Positions 34,013 to 43,962 of a DNA stretch of 64,000 nucleotides are shown here, piece by piece. The first letter of the stretch is position 1. Each line of letters begins with the position of its first letter. Both the position numbers and the translations under genes were made by a program. The notes below the pieces were generated by a model, which saw only the letters and a list, made by a program, of their open reading frames with translations, was not told where the DNA came from and ran no database searches. Origin of the DNA: Acidobacteriota bacterium (GTDB lineage Bacteria; Acidobacteriota; Blastocatellia; Pyrinomonadales; Pyrinomonadaceae); the NCBI GenBank assembly GCA_019639235.1, contig JAHBSG010000001.1, forward strand, positions 186,001 through 250,000, read 5' to 3'.

Positions 34013-34831
34013 ATGGTCGAGAAAATCGAATACTCGATGCGGGCAAAGCGGTCGCTCGGCCAAAATTTCTTGGTCGATGGAAATTATGTTTCGAAGATCG
34101 TTAATGCCGTGCATCCGGAAAAGGACGAGGTCGTTATCGAGATCGGCCCGGGTCGTGGGGCGTTGACGCGTGAATTACTAGAAAGAGGGGCGAAGGTTCT
34201 TGCCATTGAGCTTGATCGCGAGCTTGTTCCGAAGTTGAGAGATGATCATGGCTTGACCGGCCGCTTCATTGTCGTTGAGGCCGACGCTTCGGAAGCCGAT
34301 CTTCGCGAGCTGATTGATCAGTTTTACCCAGGAACGCCGAAGGCGAAGCTCGTCGCAAATCTTCCTTATTACATTTCAACTGCGATTCTCCAGCATCTTT
34401 CGGCTGAGCGGCACTGCTTGTCCAAACTCGTCTTGATGTTTCAACGCGAAGTTGTCGAGCGCATCACAGCGAAACCGGGAAGCTCGGAGCGTGGATACCT
34501 GACGGTGCTGGTCGAGGCGGCTTTCGCGGTAGAAAGGCTGTTTGACGTTCCGCCCGAGGCCTTCCGCCCGAGGCCGAAGATCTGGAGCTCCGTCGTTCGG
34601 CTTATCCCGAAAGCCCAAAGTTCGGCCGACGGGGATGCCTTCCGGCGATTTTTGAGCTCGGGTTTTTCCCAGAAGCGGAAAACGATCGCAAACAATCTGA
34701 AAAGATCATATCCTGAAGCGGCTGTGGCATTGGCCGATGCCTGTATTGACCCAAAGCGGCGGGCAGAGACGCTTGAACTTTCTGAATGGCTACGTCTTTA
34801 CGACGCGATCGCCGTTCACCCAAAGCCTTGA
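34013..34831 (+). CDS. rsmA: 16S rRNA dimethyltransferase RsmA/KsgA
   Basis: The protein has 272 aa from the ATG at 34013; a TTG at 33986 is less likely. It has the N-terminal RSLGQNFLVDG, SAM motif EIGPGRGALT, EADA and the catalytic NLPYYIS motif, then the small C-terminal helical domain (FSQKRKTIANNL). It dimethylates two adjacent adenines near the 3' end of 16S rRNA during 30S assembly. Length and motifs are normal for the family. Confidence 0.97.
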   Translation: MVEKIEYSMRAKRSLGQNFLVDGNYVSKIVNAVHPEKDEVVIEIGPGRGALTRELLERGAKVLAIELDRELVPKLRDDHGLTGRFIVVEADASEADLRELIDQFYPGTPKAKLVANLPYYISTAILQHLSAERHCLSKLVLMFQREVVERITAKPGSSERGYLTVLVEAAFAVERLFDVPPEAFRPRPKIWSSVVRLIPKAQSSADGDAFRRFLSSGFSQKRKTIANNLKRSYPEAAVALADACIDPKRRAETLELSEWLRLYDAIAVHPKP

Positions 34832-34889
34832 AACGGGCGATTATGCTACTATCTAGGCATATCTGGTTTCATTAAAGGGCGGTAAACGA

Positions 34890-36578
34890 TTGAGCAGAAT
34901 AGAGATAATACCACTTGGCGGCATCGGTGAATTTGGGATGAACTGTATGGGCGTCCGGTACGGCGACGAGATGATCGTCATCGATGCCGGAATGGGCTTT
35001 CCCGAGGAAACTCCCTATGGCGTAGATATCTCGATCCCCAACTTCGACTTCCTCGAAGAATATCGCGATGATCTGACCGCGATCATCCTTACGCACGGGC
35101 ATGAGGACCACATCGGTGCTTTGCCTTACATCCTCCGTAAGTTCAATCTGCCGGTCTATGCCTCTAGATTTACCCAAGCGCTGATCGAGAAAAAGCTGGA
35201 CGAGCACGAAATGCTCGATGACGTGCTTCTTCATCGCGTTCGGGCGAATGACATCGCAAAGGTCGGCGTTTTTGATATCGAGTTCATCCATGCCTCTCAT
35301 TCGCTGATCGATTGCTTTTCGCTCGCGATTACCACACCGCTCGGGACCATAATCCACACCGGTGACTACAAGATCGATCCTACGCCTGTGATCGGGCCGA
35401 CCTATGATCTGGAAACACTCCGTGAATATGGCGACCGCGGTGTCCTCGCTTTGCTCGGTGATTCGACCAATGCTACGGTCCCGGGACGGACGCCTTCAGA
35501 GCAGGATGTGATCCCGGCATTTCGCGAAATATTTGAAGAAACGGAAGGACGGCTTTTCGTCTCCACGTTTTCGTCGTCGATCCACCGCCTACAGATCATT
35601 TTCGACCTGGCTCATGAGTATGGCCGGAAGGTTTGTGTTCTCGGCCGCTCGATGGTCAAGAATGTCGAGATAGCTGAAGAACTAGGTTTACTGAAGATAC
35701 TCGGCGATACGCTTATCGACCTGAGCGAAGCACGGGCCTATGACGATGACGAAATTTGCTTTTTGGTCACCGGTTCCCAGGGTGAAATGCGGGCCGCCCT
35801 CTGGAACATGGCCACCTCGACCTACAAAGGGATGCAGATCGAAAAGGGCGATACGGTCGTGCTTTCGGCACGTATCATCCCGGGAAATGAACGAAACATC
35901 AGCCGATTAATAGGGCATCTCTACAAACGCGGGGCGAATATCATTGAGGAGAAAAGGCGGCTCGTTCACGTTTCCGGCCACGCTTCGCAAGAAGACATCA
36001 AAATCATGGTCGAAACGGCCAGGCCGAAATATCTGGTCCCGATACACGGCGAATATCGGATGCTCTTCCGGCACAAGGAATATGTAAAGCACCACGTTGC
36101 CGGATATGACGACCAAAACATTATTCTGATCGAAAACGGCGATCTGCTTGAGCTCGATGAATTCGGAGCACGGATCGTTGAAAAGCACGAGCTTCACCGG
36201 ACATTCATCGATGAGGAATCGCTCGAAGAGATCGAATACGATGTTATCCGCGAGCGGAAAAAGCTCGCCTACGGAGGGGCAATTTCGCTTGTTGTAACGG
36301 TCAACAGAAAGACCCATGAACTCGTCGGCGACCCGCATATAACGTTTAACGGCGTGGCCGGAATGGCTGAGGCAGCAACCGTATCGATAGGGGCAAATGG
36401 CAATACTTTCGGAGCCGAGGCTCGCCGAGCAGTATCGGAGGCTGTTAGCGAAATGAAACGCGAACAGATCGCCGACCGGGCGGTCTTTAAAGAAAATCTC
36501 AGGATCCATTTAAAGCGTTTCGTACAGAAGGAGCTCGGGACAAAACCGGTTATTGTGACGACTGTTGTTGAGGTCTAA
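34890..36578 (+). CDS. rnj: Ribonuclease J
   Basis: The protein has 562 aa. The start is a TTG at 34890 with AAAGGGCGG upstream. The metallo-beta-lactamase core shows HGHEDHIGALPY, ASHSLIDCFS, HTGDYKID and GDSTNA. It continues with a beta-CASP domain (FVSTFSSSIHRL, GSQGEMRAAL, SGHASQED) and a C-terminal domain. RNase J has endonuclease and 5'-3' exonuclease activity on mRNA and rRNA precursors. Presence of this enzyme fits a lineage using an RNase J-based decay pathway. The ACT gene follows after 12 nt. Confidence 0.97.
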   Translation: MSRIEIIPLGGIGEFGMNCMGVRYGDEMIVIDAGMGFPEETPYGVDISIPNFDFLEEYRDDLTAIILTHGHEDHIGALPYILRKFNLPVYASRFTQALIEKKLDEHEMLDDVLLHRVRANDIAKVGVFDIEFIHASHSLIDCFSLAITTPLGTIIHTGDYKIDPTPVIGPTYDLETLREYGDRGVLALLGDSTNATVPGRTPSEQDVIPAFREIFEETEGRLFVSTFSSSIHRLQIIFDLAHEYGRKVCVLGRSMVKNVEIAEELGLLKILGDTLIDLSEARAYDDDEICFLVTGSQGEMRAALWNMATSTYKGMQIEKGDTVVLSARIIPGNERNISRLIGHLYKRGANIIEEKRRLVHVSGHASQEDIKIMVETARPKYLVPIHGEYRMLFRHKEYVKHHVAGYDDQNIILIENGDLLELDEFGARIVEKHELHRTFIDEESLEEIEYDVIRERKKLAYGGAISLVVTVNRKTHELVGDPHITFNGVAGMAEAATVSIGANGNTFGAEARRAVSEAVSEMKREQIADRAVFKENLRIHLKRFVQKELGTKPVIVTTVVEV

Positions 36579-36590
36579 CCGGACAACGTA

Positions 36591-37040
36591 ATGAGAACAG
36601 GTGCATCCGACCCAAAGAAATTGCTGCTTACAACGAGGGTTGTCGTTGCGCCCGAAACCTATGCTTTCGTGGGGCTTGCAGATTCCGAATGGAAGCGGCT
36701 TATCGAAGATCCGGCACTGAGCCCGCGAATGTCGGCTCCGTTCATGATCTTTCGCGATTCGCACGAGGTAACGCTGCTCCTTGACGAAGTTGACTTCGGG
36801 ACAATGCGGCATGCACTGCGGTCTGCAAAGGTCGAGCGTGGGTTTCGCCTTCTTACGTTCGACACCGTCATGGACTTTTCGGTCGTCGGGTTTCTCGCGA
36901 CGGTCGCTACAATACTTGCTGAAGCTGGGGTCTCGATAGTAGCTCTTTCGTCGTTCTCGCGAGATAGTATTCTTGTTAAGCAAGACGACCTTGCAAATGC
37001 CTTGAAAGCACTTGGGCCGCACGTCGAGGAGCTTTGTTAG
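36591..37040 (+). CDS. ACT domain-containing protein
   Basis: The protein has 149 aa with no export signal. The C-terminal half (about 85-149) has the ACT-fold pattern FDTVMDFSVVGFLATVATILAEAGVSIVALSSFSRDSILVK, as in amino-acid-binding CASTOR-like or aspartokinase-type ACT domains. The N-terminal half looks like a second, degenerate ACT unit. It probably binds an amino acid as a small regulator, and no catalytic domain is present. It lies between the RNase J and SDR genes in the same direction. Confidence 0.75.
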   Translation: MRTGASDPKKLLLTTRVVVAPETYAFVGLADSEWKRLIEDPALSPRMSAPFMIFRDSHEVTLLLDEVDFGTMRHALRSAKVERGFRLLTFDTVMDFSVVGFLATVATILAEAGVSIVALSSFSRDSILVKQDDLANALKALGPHVEELC

Positions 37041-37047
37041 TTTTCAG

Positions 37048-37818
37048 ATGAACTGGGACGGTCAAGTCGTTTTTCTTACGGGTGCCTCAAGCGGCATCGG
37101 GGAAGGGCTCGCGCTCGCTCTTGCGAAACGCGGAGCGGTTCTTGGCCTGGTTGCCCGTCGTCGCGAAATGCTTGATGACCTCGCCGACCGCTGCCGCAAG
37201 CTCGGAGTAACGGCTCGGGTCTTCGCCATTGACGTTACGGATGAAGCTGCGGTGGCCGAAGCTGCTGACGAGATGCGTTCCGAATTCGGCCGGATCGACA
37301 TCCTTATTGCGAATGCCGGGATCGGCGGGAATGACGAGGAGACCCGGTCGTATCGGCCGCTTTCGGTCAAGAAGGTCATCGACATCAACCTCCTCGGGGC
37401 AGTGAATGCCGTCCACGCGGTCGTGCCGCAGATGGTTGATCGCGGAAGCGGCCATCTTGTCGCGATCTCGAGCCTTGCAGGATTTCGCGGGTTGCCGAAG
37501 TCGGCAGCTTATTCGGCGAGCAAGGCTGGAATGACGGCATTTTTCGAAAGCCTGCGACTTGACCTCAAACACAAGGGCATCGACGTCACCATCATTCAGC
37601 CGGGCTTCATCAAGACACCGCTAACCTCCGGCCGAAAGAACAAAATGCCATTCCTGATGGAACTCGACGACGCGATTCCGCTGTTCATTAAGGCGATCGA
37701 AAAGAAGAAGCGTTTTGCTGCCTTCCCCTGGCAGCTCGCGACCATCGTCCGTGCCGGAAAGTTCATGCCCGCTTGGCTTTATGACCGGATCGCCGGAAGG
37801 GCACGGTACCGCGAATAG
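37048..37818 (+). CDS. Short-chain dehydrogenase/reductase
   Basis: The protein has 256 aa from the ATG at 37048, 7 nt after the ACT gene. The cofactor motif TGASSGIGEGLA, the NAG motif (IANAGIGG), the catalytic Ser (ISSLAG) and YSASK are all intact, so it should be active with NAD(P)H. The C-terminus (KKKRFAAFPWQLATIVRAGKFMPAWLYDRIAGRA) is basic and amphipathic and resembles SDRs with membrane contact. The substrate is unknown. Confidence 0.9.
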   Translation: MNWDGQVVFLTGASSGIGEGLALALAKRGAVLGLVARRREMLDDLADRCRKLGVTARVFAIDVTDEAAVAEAADEMRSEFGRIDILIANAGIGGNDEETRSYRPLSVKKVIDINLLGAVNAVHAVVPQMVDRGSGHLVAISSLAGFRGLPKSAAYSASKAGMTAFFESLRLDLKHKGIDVTIIQPGFIKTPLTSGRKNKMPFLMELDDAIPLFIKAIEKKKRFAAFPWQLATIVRAGKFMPAWLYDRIAGRARYRE

Positions 37819-37886
37819 CCAACTGGAAGTTCAAAAGGCTATAATCCTCAGGAGTTTGCCCACAATGCGACCCCCGTTTCCGGTTT

Positions 37887-38783
37887 ATGAACTATATTCA
37901 AGCGATCATCCTTGGCATCGTTCAGGGGCTTACCGAATTCATACCTATAAGTTCGACCGCGCACCTAGTTTTCGCCAGTCGCTGGACGAACGTTTACGGC
38001 GGCGACCCGCAGCAGATCACCGCGACGATGGCCGTGATCCAACTTGGCACTATCGCGGCGGTGCTGGTTTATTTCGCGTCTGACATCCTGAGTATCACGA
38101 ACGCGTTCATCCGCGATCACTGGGGCGTACTTACACGCAAGAGCCCGGTTCGCCATTCGGGCACGAAGGGCGTCCGCCCGATCTGGCTTTCAAGCGAGGC
38201 GTGGCTCGGCTGGCTTATCATCATTGGTTCGATCCCGATCGGTGTTGTTGGCCTGCTTTTCAAGGATTTCATTGAGGGGCCGAACACAAAGAATCTCTGG
38301 ATCATCGCAACAATGCTGATCGTCATTGGGCTGCTTCTTGCTCTTGCCGAAGTCGTCGGCAGCCAGCGGAAAGAGATGCGGACGATGGGCGTGTTTGATG
38401 CAATTGTTGTCGGGCTTTCGCAGGTGCTTTCGCTGATGCCGGGTGCGAGCCGTTCAGGCTCAACGATCATGGGCGGGCTCTTTATCGGGCTAAATCGCGA
38501 GACAGCGGCACGATTTTCATTTCTGCTGTCGATACCGGCGATCACGGCGGCGGGCCTTCTGCAGCTCCGCGAGGCTTGGAGCATTTTGCCGGACGATGCC
38601 TGGGGGCCGCTGATCGTCTCTATAGTCGTTTCGGGTATTGTTGGCTATCTTTCGATCTGGTTTCTCCTTGCCTTTCTTCGTAAGAATTCGACGCTGATCT
38701 TCATCGTCTATCGCGTGATCCTTGGCATTGTCTTGCTCATATTGCTGTGGCGGGGCGTGCTCAATCCCGTTGTTAACATTTGA
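37887..38783 (+). CDS. uppP: Undecaprenyl-diphosphatase UppP (BacA)
   Basis: The protein has 298 aa with about eight membrane helices. The signature QGLTEFIPISSTAHL (about residues 11-25) and PGASRSGST (about 192-200) carry the catalytic Glu and Arg/Ser residues. The enzyme removes a phosphate from undecaprenyl diphosphate at the inner membrane, recycling the lipid carrier for peptidoglycan and O-antigen synthesis. It can confer bacitracin resistance in other bacteria. A TATAAT at 37840-37845 lies in the 68-bp gap upstream without a convincing -35. Confidence 0.97.
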   Translation: MNYIQAIILGIVQGLTEFIPISSTAHLVFASRWTNVYGGDPQQITATMAVIQLGTIAAVLVYFASDILSITNAFIRDHWGVLTRKSPVRHSGTKGVRPIWLSSEAWLGWLIIIGSIPIGVVGLLFKDFIEGPNTKNLWIIATMLIVIGLLLALAEVVGSQRKEMRTMGVFDAIVVGLSQVLSLMPGASRSGSTIMGGLFIGLNRETAARFSFLLSIPAITAAGLLQLREAWSILPDDAWGPLIVSIVVSGIVGYLSIWFLLAFLRKNSTLIFIVYRVILGIVLLILLWRGVLNPVVNI

Positions 38784-38793
38784 CCGACGGCAG

Positions 38794-40494
38794 ATGAGAA
38801 AGCGCTGGAACATCACCAAACATGATCACTCTGCCGCGGAACATCTGGCCGGCGAGCTCGGTGTTCATCGCCTCGTGGCTGCTTTGATGATCGCACGCGG
38901 GCATGCAGAGCCGGAAGCTGCCCGGGCGTTCCTTGAGCCCTCGCTCGATCATCTGCACGAGCCGCAACTCTTGAAAGGGCTTGGGGAAGCCGTCGAACGG
39001 ATCGAGGCCGCCATCCGTTCGAAGGAAAAGATCCTCATTTGGGGTGATTACGACGTCGACGGAACGACCGGAACCGTGCTGCTGCGAAGCGTTCTTCGGA
39101 TCCTAGGCGCGGAGACGGAGTATCACATACCGGACCGTTTCAGCGAAGGCTACGGGCTAAATATCGATGCGCTTCTGGCGGCGAAGGAAAGGGGTTGTTC
39201 GCTCGTCATCACCGTGGATTGCGGGATACGAAGCTTCGAACCGCTCGAATGGGCTGCTGAGAACGGGCTGGACGTTATCGTCACCGATCATCACCTTTCT
39301 GACGAGGAACGCGGAAATCCGCCTGCGGTCGCGGTTGTGAATCCAAACCAGCCGGGGTGCGGTTATCCGGATAAGCATCTTGCGGGCGTTGGCGTGGCTT
39401 TCAAGCTTGCTCACGCGCTCTTGCGGTCGGCCGGGAAGGAAGCGTTGATGCCTTCGTTTCTAAAGATCGCGGCTATCGGGACAGTTGCGGACATAATGCA
39501 GCTCACGGGTGAGAACCGTGCGATCGTAGCGCTAGGGCTCCGAGATCTGCCTAACACCCGAAACTACGGACTCAAGGCCCTTATGGAAGTCGCCGGCTGC
39601 ACGTCCGAAATGACGAGCATGCATATCGGCTTCCGACTCGGGCCGCGGATCAACGCTGCCGGCCGAATGGATCTAGGCCGTCATGTCGTCGAACTTTTTG
39701 AGGCCGAAGATTTTGGGGGCGCTAGGAAACTCGCTGAGATGCTCGATTCACGCAATCGCGAACGCCAGAGTGAACAACAGAGGATTACGGAACTTGCGCT
39801 CTTGCGGGCCGCGGATCAGGGACCGGATCCCTTTGTTGTGGTTGCCGGAGAAGGTTGGCATCGGGGCGTTATCGGGCTCGCGGCGTCGCGCATAGCAGAA
39901 AGGCTGTATCGGCCGGCGATCGTTCTTTCCACGGAGAATGGGACCGCACATGGCAGCGCAAGAAGCGTAGGTGATTTTCACATATTACGGGCACTCGAGA
40001 GTTGTGCGGATCTATTCGACCAATTTGGCGGACACGCAGCCGCTGCGGGAATGAAACTCCCGACCGCGAATATTGACTCACTTCGACGGGCGCTCTGCGA
40101 TTACGCCGAATCAGAGATAGCAGAAGAGAACCGCATTCCGGAACTAAGTATCGATGCTCGTGTGTCTTCGGGGTCACTGTCGATCGGGCTCGTCCGCGAG
40201 CTTTCACGTATGGAGCCCTTCGGTGCGGGGAATCCCAAGCCGGTGCTAGCTACGAAGGGCCTCTCTCTTCGGTTCGAACCAAAGGTAATGAAGGACCGCC
40301 ACTTGAAGCTATATCTCGGCGATCCCGAAGGCCGGCGTTTTGAAGCGGTTTGGTGGGACGGTGTTGAACGCGGAAAGGAGCAAACTCTGGATCTGGGACG
40401 CAACATCGAAGTTGCCTATACGCTGGACGTGAATTCCTGGCAGGGAAGCGAACGCCTTCAGCTTGTTATAGAGGACATACGAGACGATAATTAG
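38794..40494 (+). CDS. recJ: Single-stranded-DNA-specific exonuclease RecJ
   Basis: The protein has 566 aa from the ATG at 38794, 10 nt after uppP. The DHH domain has GDYDVDGTTG, TVDCGI and VTDHHL. The DHHA1 domain has GGHAAAAGMKL, and an OB-like C-terminus follows (LRFEPKVMKDRHLKLYL). RecJ degrades single-stranded DNA 5' to 3' in recombination and mismatch repair. All metal-binding motifs are intact. Confidence 0.96.
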   Translation: MRKRWNITKHDHSAAEHLAGELGVHRLVAALMIARGHAEPEAARAFLEPSLDHLHEPQLLKGLGEAVERIEAAIRSKEKILIWGDYDVDGTTGTVLLRSVLRILGAETEYHIPDRFSEGYGLNIDALLAAKERGCSLVITVDCGIRSFEPLEWAAENGLDVIVTDHHLSDEERGNPPAVAVVNPNQPGCGYPDKHLAGVGVAFKLAHALLRSAGKEALMPSFLKIAAIGTVADIMQLTGENRAIVALGLRDLPNTRNYGLKALMEVAGCTSEMTSMHIGFRLGPRINAAGRMDLGRHVVELFEAEDFGGARKLAEMLDSRNRERQSEQQRITELALLRAADQGPDPFVVVAGEGWHRGVIGLAASRIAERLYRPAIVLSTENGTAHGSARSVGDFHILRALESCADLFDQFGGHAAAAGMKLPTANIDSLRRALCDYAESEIAEENRIPELSIDARVSSGSLSIGLVRELSRMEPFGAGNPKPVLATKGLSLRFEPKVMKDRHLKLYLGDPEGRRFEAVWWDGVERGKEQTLDLGRNIEVAYTLDVNSWQGSERLQLVIEDIRDDN

Positions 40495-40497
40495 CTG

Positions 40498-43095
40498 ATG
40501 GCCGCGAGCGAACGAAATATCGGGAAAATGCAAAAACGGGCGTATTTACCGCTCGTGATGCGCGTCGTTGCGGCAGCAGTTCTGGTCGCGACCGTTATTG
40601 CCGTTGTCGTTTATCTCTCGCGTAACGATGCCGACGCGGAGTTTCGGGCGCGCGGACTCCCGGCATCGCTTTCCAAGGATGTAATTGCTGTTGTTGACGG
40701 TTATGAGCGGCGAGAGGTTGAGAATGGCATCGCAAAATACGCAATCCGGGCAGACAAGGCAACTACCTTTTCTGATAACCATCAGGAACTCGAAAACGTG
40801 TTTCTTGAGGTATTCGACGAGCAACAGCGGCCGAACCAGATAAAGGCGGCGAAGGCGATCTATCTTCCAGGGGAAGGAAACGCATTCAAGGCGTTTTTTG
40901 ACGGTGATGTAGCGGTCGATTCTGCCGATGGGTTAAAGCTTGCCACGGATATCATCGTTTATGACCACGCGACCGGTATCGCCGAAGCCGATCGGCCGAT
41001 TCGATTTAGCCGCGAGAATATTTCGGGAAGTTCTGACGCCGCGTCGGTTTTCGTCAACGATAAACGGGTTGAGCTTCGCGGTTCTGTAAACATCTTAGGA
41101 AGTGAAAGTGCCGAGGGCGCTGTGGGAACGACCGGGCCGTGGTCGATGAGTGCGTCTTTTGCGTCGTATGACCATGGAAAGGATCTGGTTGAGCTCCGCG
41201 GAAATGTCTCGGTCGAGACATCGAAGGATCTGCTAAAGGCCGGTAGGGCCGTCATTACGCTTTCGAAGGTTAGCGAGACATCAGCCGACGTTGCTCAGGC
41301 TGAGCTTTTTGATGGAGTGAATATCGAGAGCCGGGAGAACGGCGCCGGTAAACGAACGATTGCGGCGAATTACGGTAAGTACGACAAAACGGCAGGCACA
41401 TTTGATTTGCAGGGCAATGTTGTAATTACTGCACCGAGCGAAAGCGGCCCGGTTAAGATGACCTCAGGAACCGCGCTCTACAATGAACGGGCACTATCTG
41501 CGCGTTTACTCAATGGTGCGAGCGTCGAAACGCCGAGGGAACGAATCACCGGCGGCGAGATCAACGCACAATTGGCGACCGGCGGTAAGCTCCGTGCCGC
41601 ATCGGTTATCGGCGATGCGAAGATCGTGCAGAATTCTGCGGAAAGAAATGTTGATCTGGCTGCCGCCCGGATCGATGCAGCATTTGATGCTGCGGGTGAC
41701 CTAACTAAAGCCGAGCTGAAAGATCGGGCAAATGCCGTTGTTGTGCCAGCGAACGCAGCGGGATACTCAAAAGCAAGCCTTGCCGCCGCACAGGCGATCG
41801 TTCTAGTAATGGATAAAGGGGCAGCTAAATCGATGACCACGGACGGGCGAACGACACTCGTTCTTGATCCCCAAACCGGCGACACAGCGTCTACAAAGCG
41901 GACGCTTCGGGCGGACAAGATCAATTCCTCTTTTGGACCGGACGGTAAAACGCTGGCCAAGGCGGAGGCGATCGGAAACTCAGAACTCGATATCGAACCG
42001 GTATCAGCCGGCCCCGAGATCTACCGGACGATCGTTGCGGCTCCGCGTTTCGACTGCGATTTTTTTCCGGGCCGGAACTTCGCACGCAAATGCGACGCAG
42101 GACGTGGAGTTCGGACTCGCCGGTTACCGACCGTTGCCCGCGAGGGCCGCGGCGAGCAGGTAATGCTATCGGATACCGCGACGGCGGCCTTCCGCGAAGA
42201 TTCGCGTGACATTGACACCCTCACTGCCGATGGCAACGCACGCTTCACCGAGCTCGATCGCAACGCCTCGGCGTCGAGGTTCGTGTTCAATTCGGCCACG
42301 AATGTGGTCCAACTACGAGGCGGAACGCCAACGGCTTGGGATTCGCGCGCCCGAGGCCGTGCTCGTGAGATCGATTGGGACGTGCGAAACCAGCGGTCGC
42401 GGCTAACGGGCGGCGTTAGCACGACATATTACAGCCAGGGATCGACCGGAAATTCCGCGCCGTTCGGCTCGGTCAGCGACCCGGTCTATATAACGTCCAA
42501 TACAGCGGAGATCGATCACCGGACAGAGGTCGCGGTTTTTGTCGGAAATGCGCGGGCGTGGCAGAAAGATAATTTCGTAAAGGGCGGACAGATTACGATC
42601 TTTCAGAATGAAGGCCGCTTCCGTGCGGAAACGGATGTAGAAAGCCAGCTCTATGGCGTAAAGACACGTGGCACCGGAGGTTCGGTACCGGTCTTTGCGA
42701 ACGCGAACCGAATGGATTATGAGCGGGAGGCGTCATTGATAACTTACCAAGGTGCGGTCCGGATCAAACAAGGCCCGGAGCAGATCAATGCCGAGATCGC
42801 GAAGATCTTTCTCGGCAAAGAGAATGAGATAGACCGGGCGGAGTTCGAGCAGAACGTCACGATCTCGCAGCCGGGCCGAACCGCTAACGGAACGACGGCG
42901 CTGTATTTTGCCGCCGATGAACGGGTCGTCTTGCGCGGTTCCCCGGCCCGCGTTCAGGACCCGCGAAGCGGCACGACACAATCGGCCGAGATCACCGTTT
43001 TTCTCCGAGATAATCGGGCGATCGCGGAAGGCCGCACAGACTCGAACCGGACCGGCCGCAACCGCTCGGTTTACAAAGTTCAAAACCCAGACTAA
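40498..43095 (+). CDS. Fused LptC-LptA/OstA-like LPS export protein
   Basis: The protein has 865 aa. One N-terminal membrane helix (about 19-40) and an LptC-like region (about 50-200: [26 protein letters not shown]) are followed by a long array of OstA/LptA-type beta-jellyroll repeats (about 200-840). Recurring pieces such as LRGNV, ITAPSE and IEITGEA-like strands mark the repeats. LptC anchors and LptA bridges LPS from the inner-membrane ABC exporter to the outer membrane. Here the two seem to be one chain. The lptB ATPase gene follows 10 nt downstream, which supports the role. An in-frame ATG at 40528 is an alternative start. Confidence 0.85.
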   Translation: MAASERNIGKMQKRAYLPLVMRVVAAAVLVATVIAVVVYLSRNDADAEFRARGLPASLSKDVIAVVDGYERREVENGIAKYAIRADKATTFSDNHQELENVFLEVFDEQQRPNQIKAAKAIYLPGEGNAFKAFFDGDVAVDSADGLKLATDIIVYDHATGIAEADRPIRFSRENISGSSDAASVFVNDKRVELRGSVNILGSESAEGAVGTTGPWSMSASFASYDHGKDLVELRGNVSVETSKDLLKAGRAVITLSKVSETSADVAQAELFDGVNIESRENGAGKRTIAANYGKYDKTAGTFDLQGNVVITAPSESGPVKMTSGTALYNERALSARLLNGASVETPRERITGGEINAQLATGGKLRAASVIGDAKIVQNSAERNVDLAAARIDAAFDAAGDLTKAELKDRANAVVVPANAAGYSKASLAAAQAIVLVMDKGAAKSMTTDGRTTLVLDPQTGDTASTKRTLRADKINSSFGPDGKTLAKAEAIGNSELDIEPVSAGPEIYRTIVAAPRFDCDFFPGRNFARKCDAGRGVRTRRLPTVAREGRGEQVMLSDTATAAFREDSRDIDTLTADGNARFTELDRNASASRFVFNSATNVVQLRGGTPTAWDSRARGRAREIDWDVRNQRSRLTGGVSTTYYSQGSTGNSAPFGSVSDPVYITSNTAEIDHRTEVAVFVGNARAWQKDNFVKGGQITIFQNEGRFRAETDVESQLYGVKTRGTGGSVPVFANANRMDYEREASLITYQGAVRIKQGPEQINAEIAKIFLGKENEIDRAEFEQNVTISQPGRTANGTTALYFAADERVVLRGSPARVQDPRSGTTQSAEITVFLRDNRAIAEGRTDSNRTGRNRSVYKVQNPD

Positions 43096-43105
43096 CCTCT
43101 CATTG

Positions 43106-43864
43106 GTGGATTCGGATACATCATCACAAAACGGAAAGGCTGCCGGCACGCTCGCCGCCGCTGGATTGCGCAAGTCCTACGGCAGACGAACGGTAGTCGA
43201 CGGCGTCGACCTTGAGATGCGCGATGGCGAGGTCGTCGGTTTGCTCGGGGCAAATGGAGCAGGAAAAACGACTACATTTTATCTACTTGCAGGCCTTGAA
43301 CGTTCTGAGGGCGGGAATATCTTCCTGAACGGCGAGGATGTTACCCGCCTGCCGATGTACCTCCGGGCAAGGCTCGGCCTTGGCTATCTCCCGCAGGAGC
43401 CGTCCATATTTCGAAAAATGACCGCCGAGCAGAACATCCTCGCGGTGCTTGAAACTCGAGGAATGTCCCGTGCCGAACGGTTCGCCAGGCTTGAAGAACT
43501 TCTCGAGGAATTTGGTGTTGAGCACGTGCGCAAAACTCGCGGCGATTCGCTCTCAGGAGGCGAACGCCGCCGGGTCGAGATCGCTCGATGCCTCGCCTCT
43601 GATCCCCATTTCATTCTACTCGATGAGCCATTCGCGGGCATCGATCCGATCGCTGTCGAAGATATTCGTGACCTGATCTTGTACCTCAAGCAACAGGGCA
43701 TCGGAATCCTAATTACCGACCATAACGTCCGCGAGACACTCGGAATTACTGACCGCGCATACATCATGTCTGAAGGAAAGATCCTCCGTGCCGGCCGGCC
43801 TTCGGAGTTGGTCGAGGACGCCGAGGTTCGGCGTATATACCTCGGCGAACAGTTCAAGTTATAG
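43106..43864 (+). CDS. lptB: LPS export ABC transporter ATP-binding protein LptB
   Basis: The protein has 252 aa from a GTG at 43106; a TTG at 43103 is also possible. Walker A (GANGAGKTT), the Q-loop (YLPQEPSIF), the signature LSGGERRR, Walker B ([13 protein letters not shown]) and the H-loop (TDHNVRETL) are all present. It is the cytoplasmic ATPase that powers LPS extraction through LptFG. The lptF and lptG genes are not in the window. The gene follows the LptC-LptA fusion and precedes rpoN, the classical order. Confidence 0.97.
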   Translation: MDSDTSSQNGKAAGTLAAAGLRKSYGRRTVVDGVDLEMRDGEVVGLLGANGAGKTTTFYLLAGLERSEGGNIFLNGEDVTRLPMYLRARLGLGYLPQEPSIFRKMTAEQNILAVLETRGMSRAERFARLEELLEEFGVEHVRKTRGDSLSGGERRRVEIARCLASDPHFILLDEPFAGIDPIAVEDIRDLILYLKQQGIGILITDHNVRETLGITDRAYIMSEGKILRAGRPSELVEDAEVRRIYLGEQFKL

Positions 43865-43898
43865 GCAATAATCTTTCGCGTTTTTTCCCTAAAGAATC

Positions 43899-43904
43899 TA
43901 TAAT
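43899..43904 (+). promoter_or_regulatory. Perfect -10 element upstream of rpoN
   Basis: TATAAT occurs at 43899-43904 in the 98-bp gap between lptB and rpoN. The only -35 candidate is TTTCGC at 43874-43879, 19 bp away, which is weak. The start near 43911 would give a 52-nt leader. Confidence 0.35.
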
Positions 43905-43962
43905 CGAGTTGAGCAAGCAAATTTCGCACCACAAATCGTGGAGCGGCTTCGAACAACGGTAA

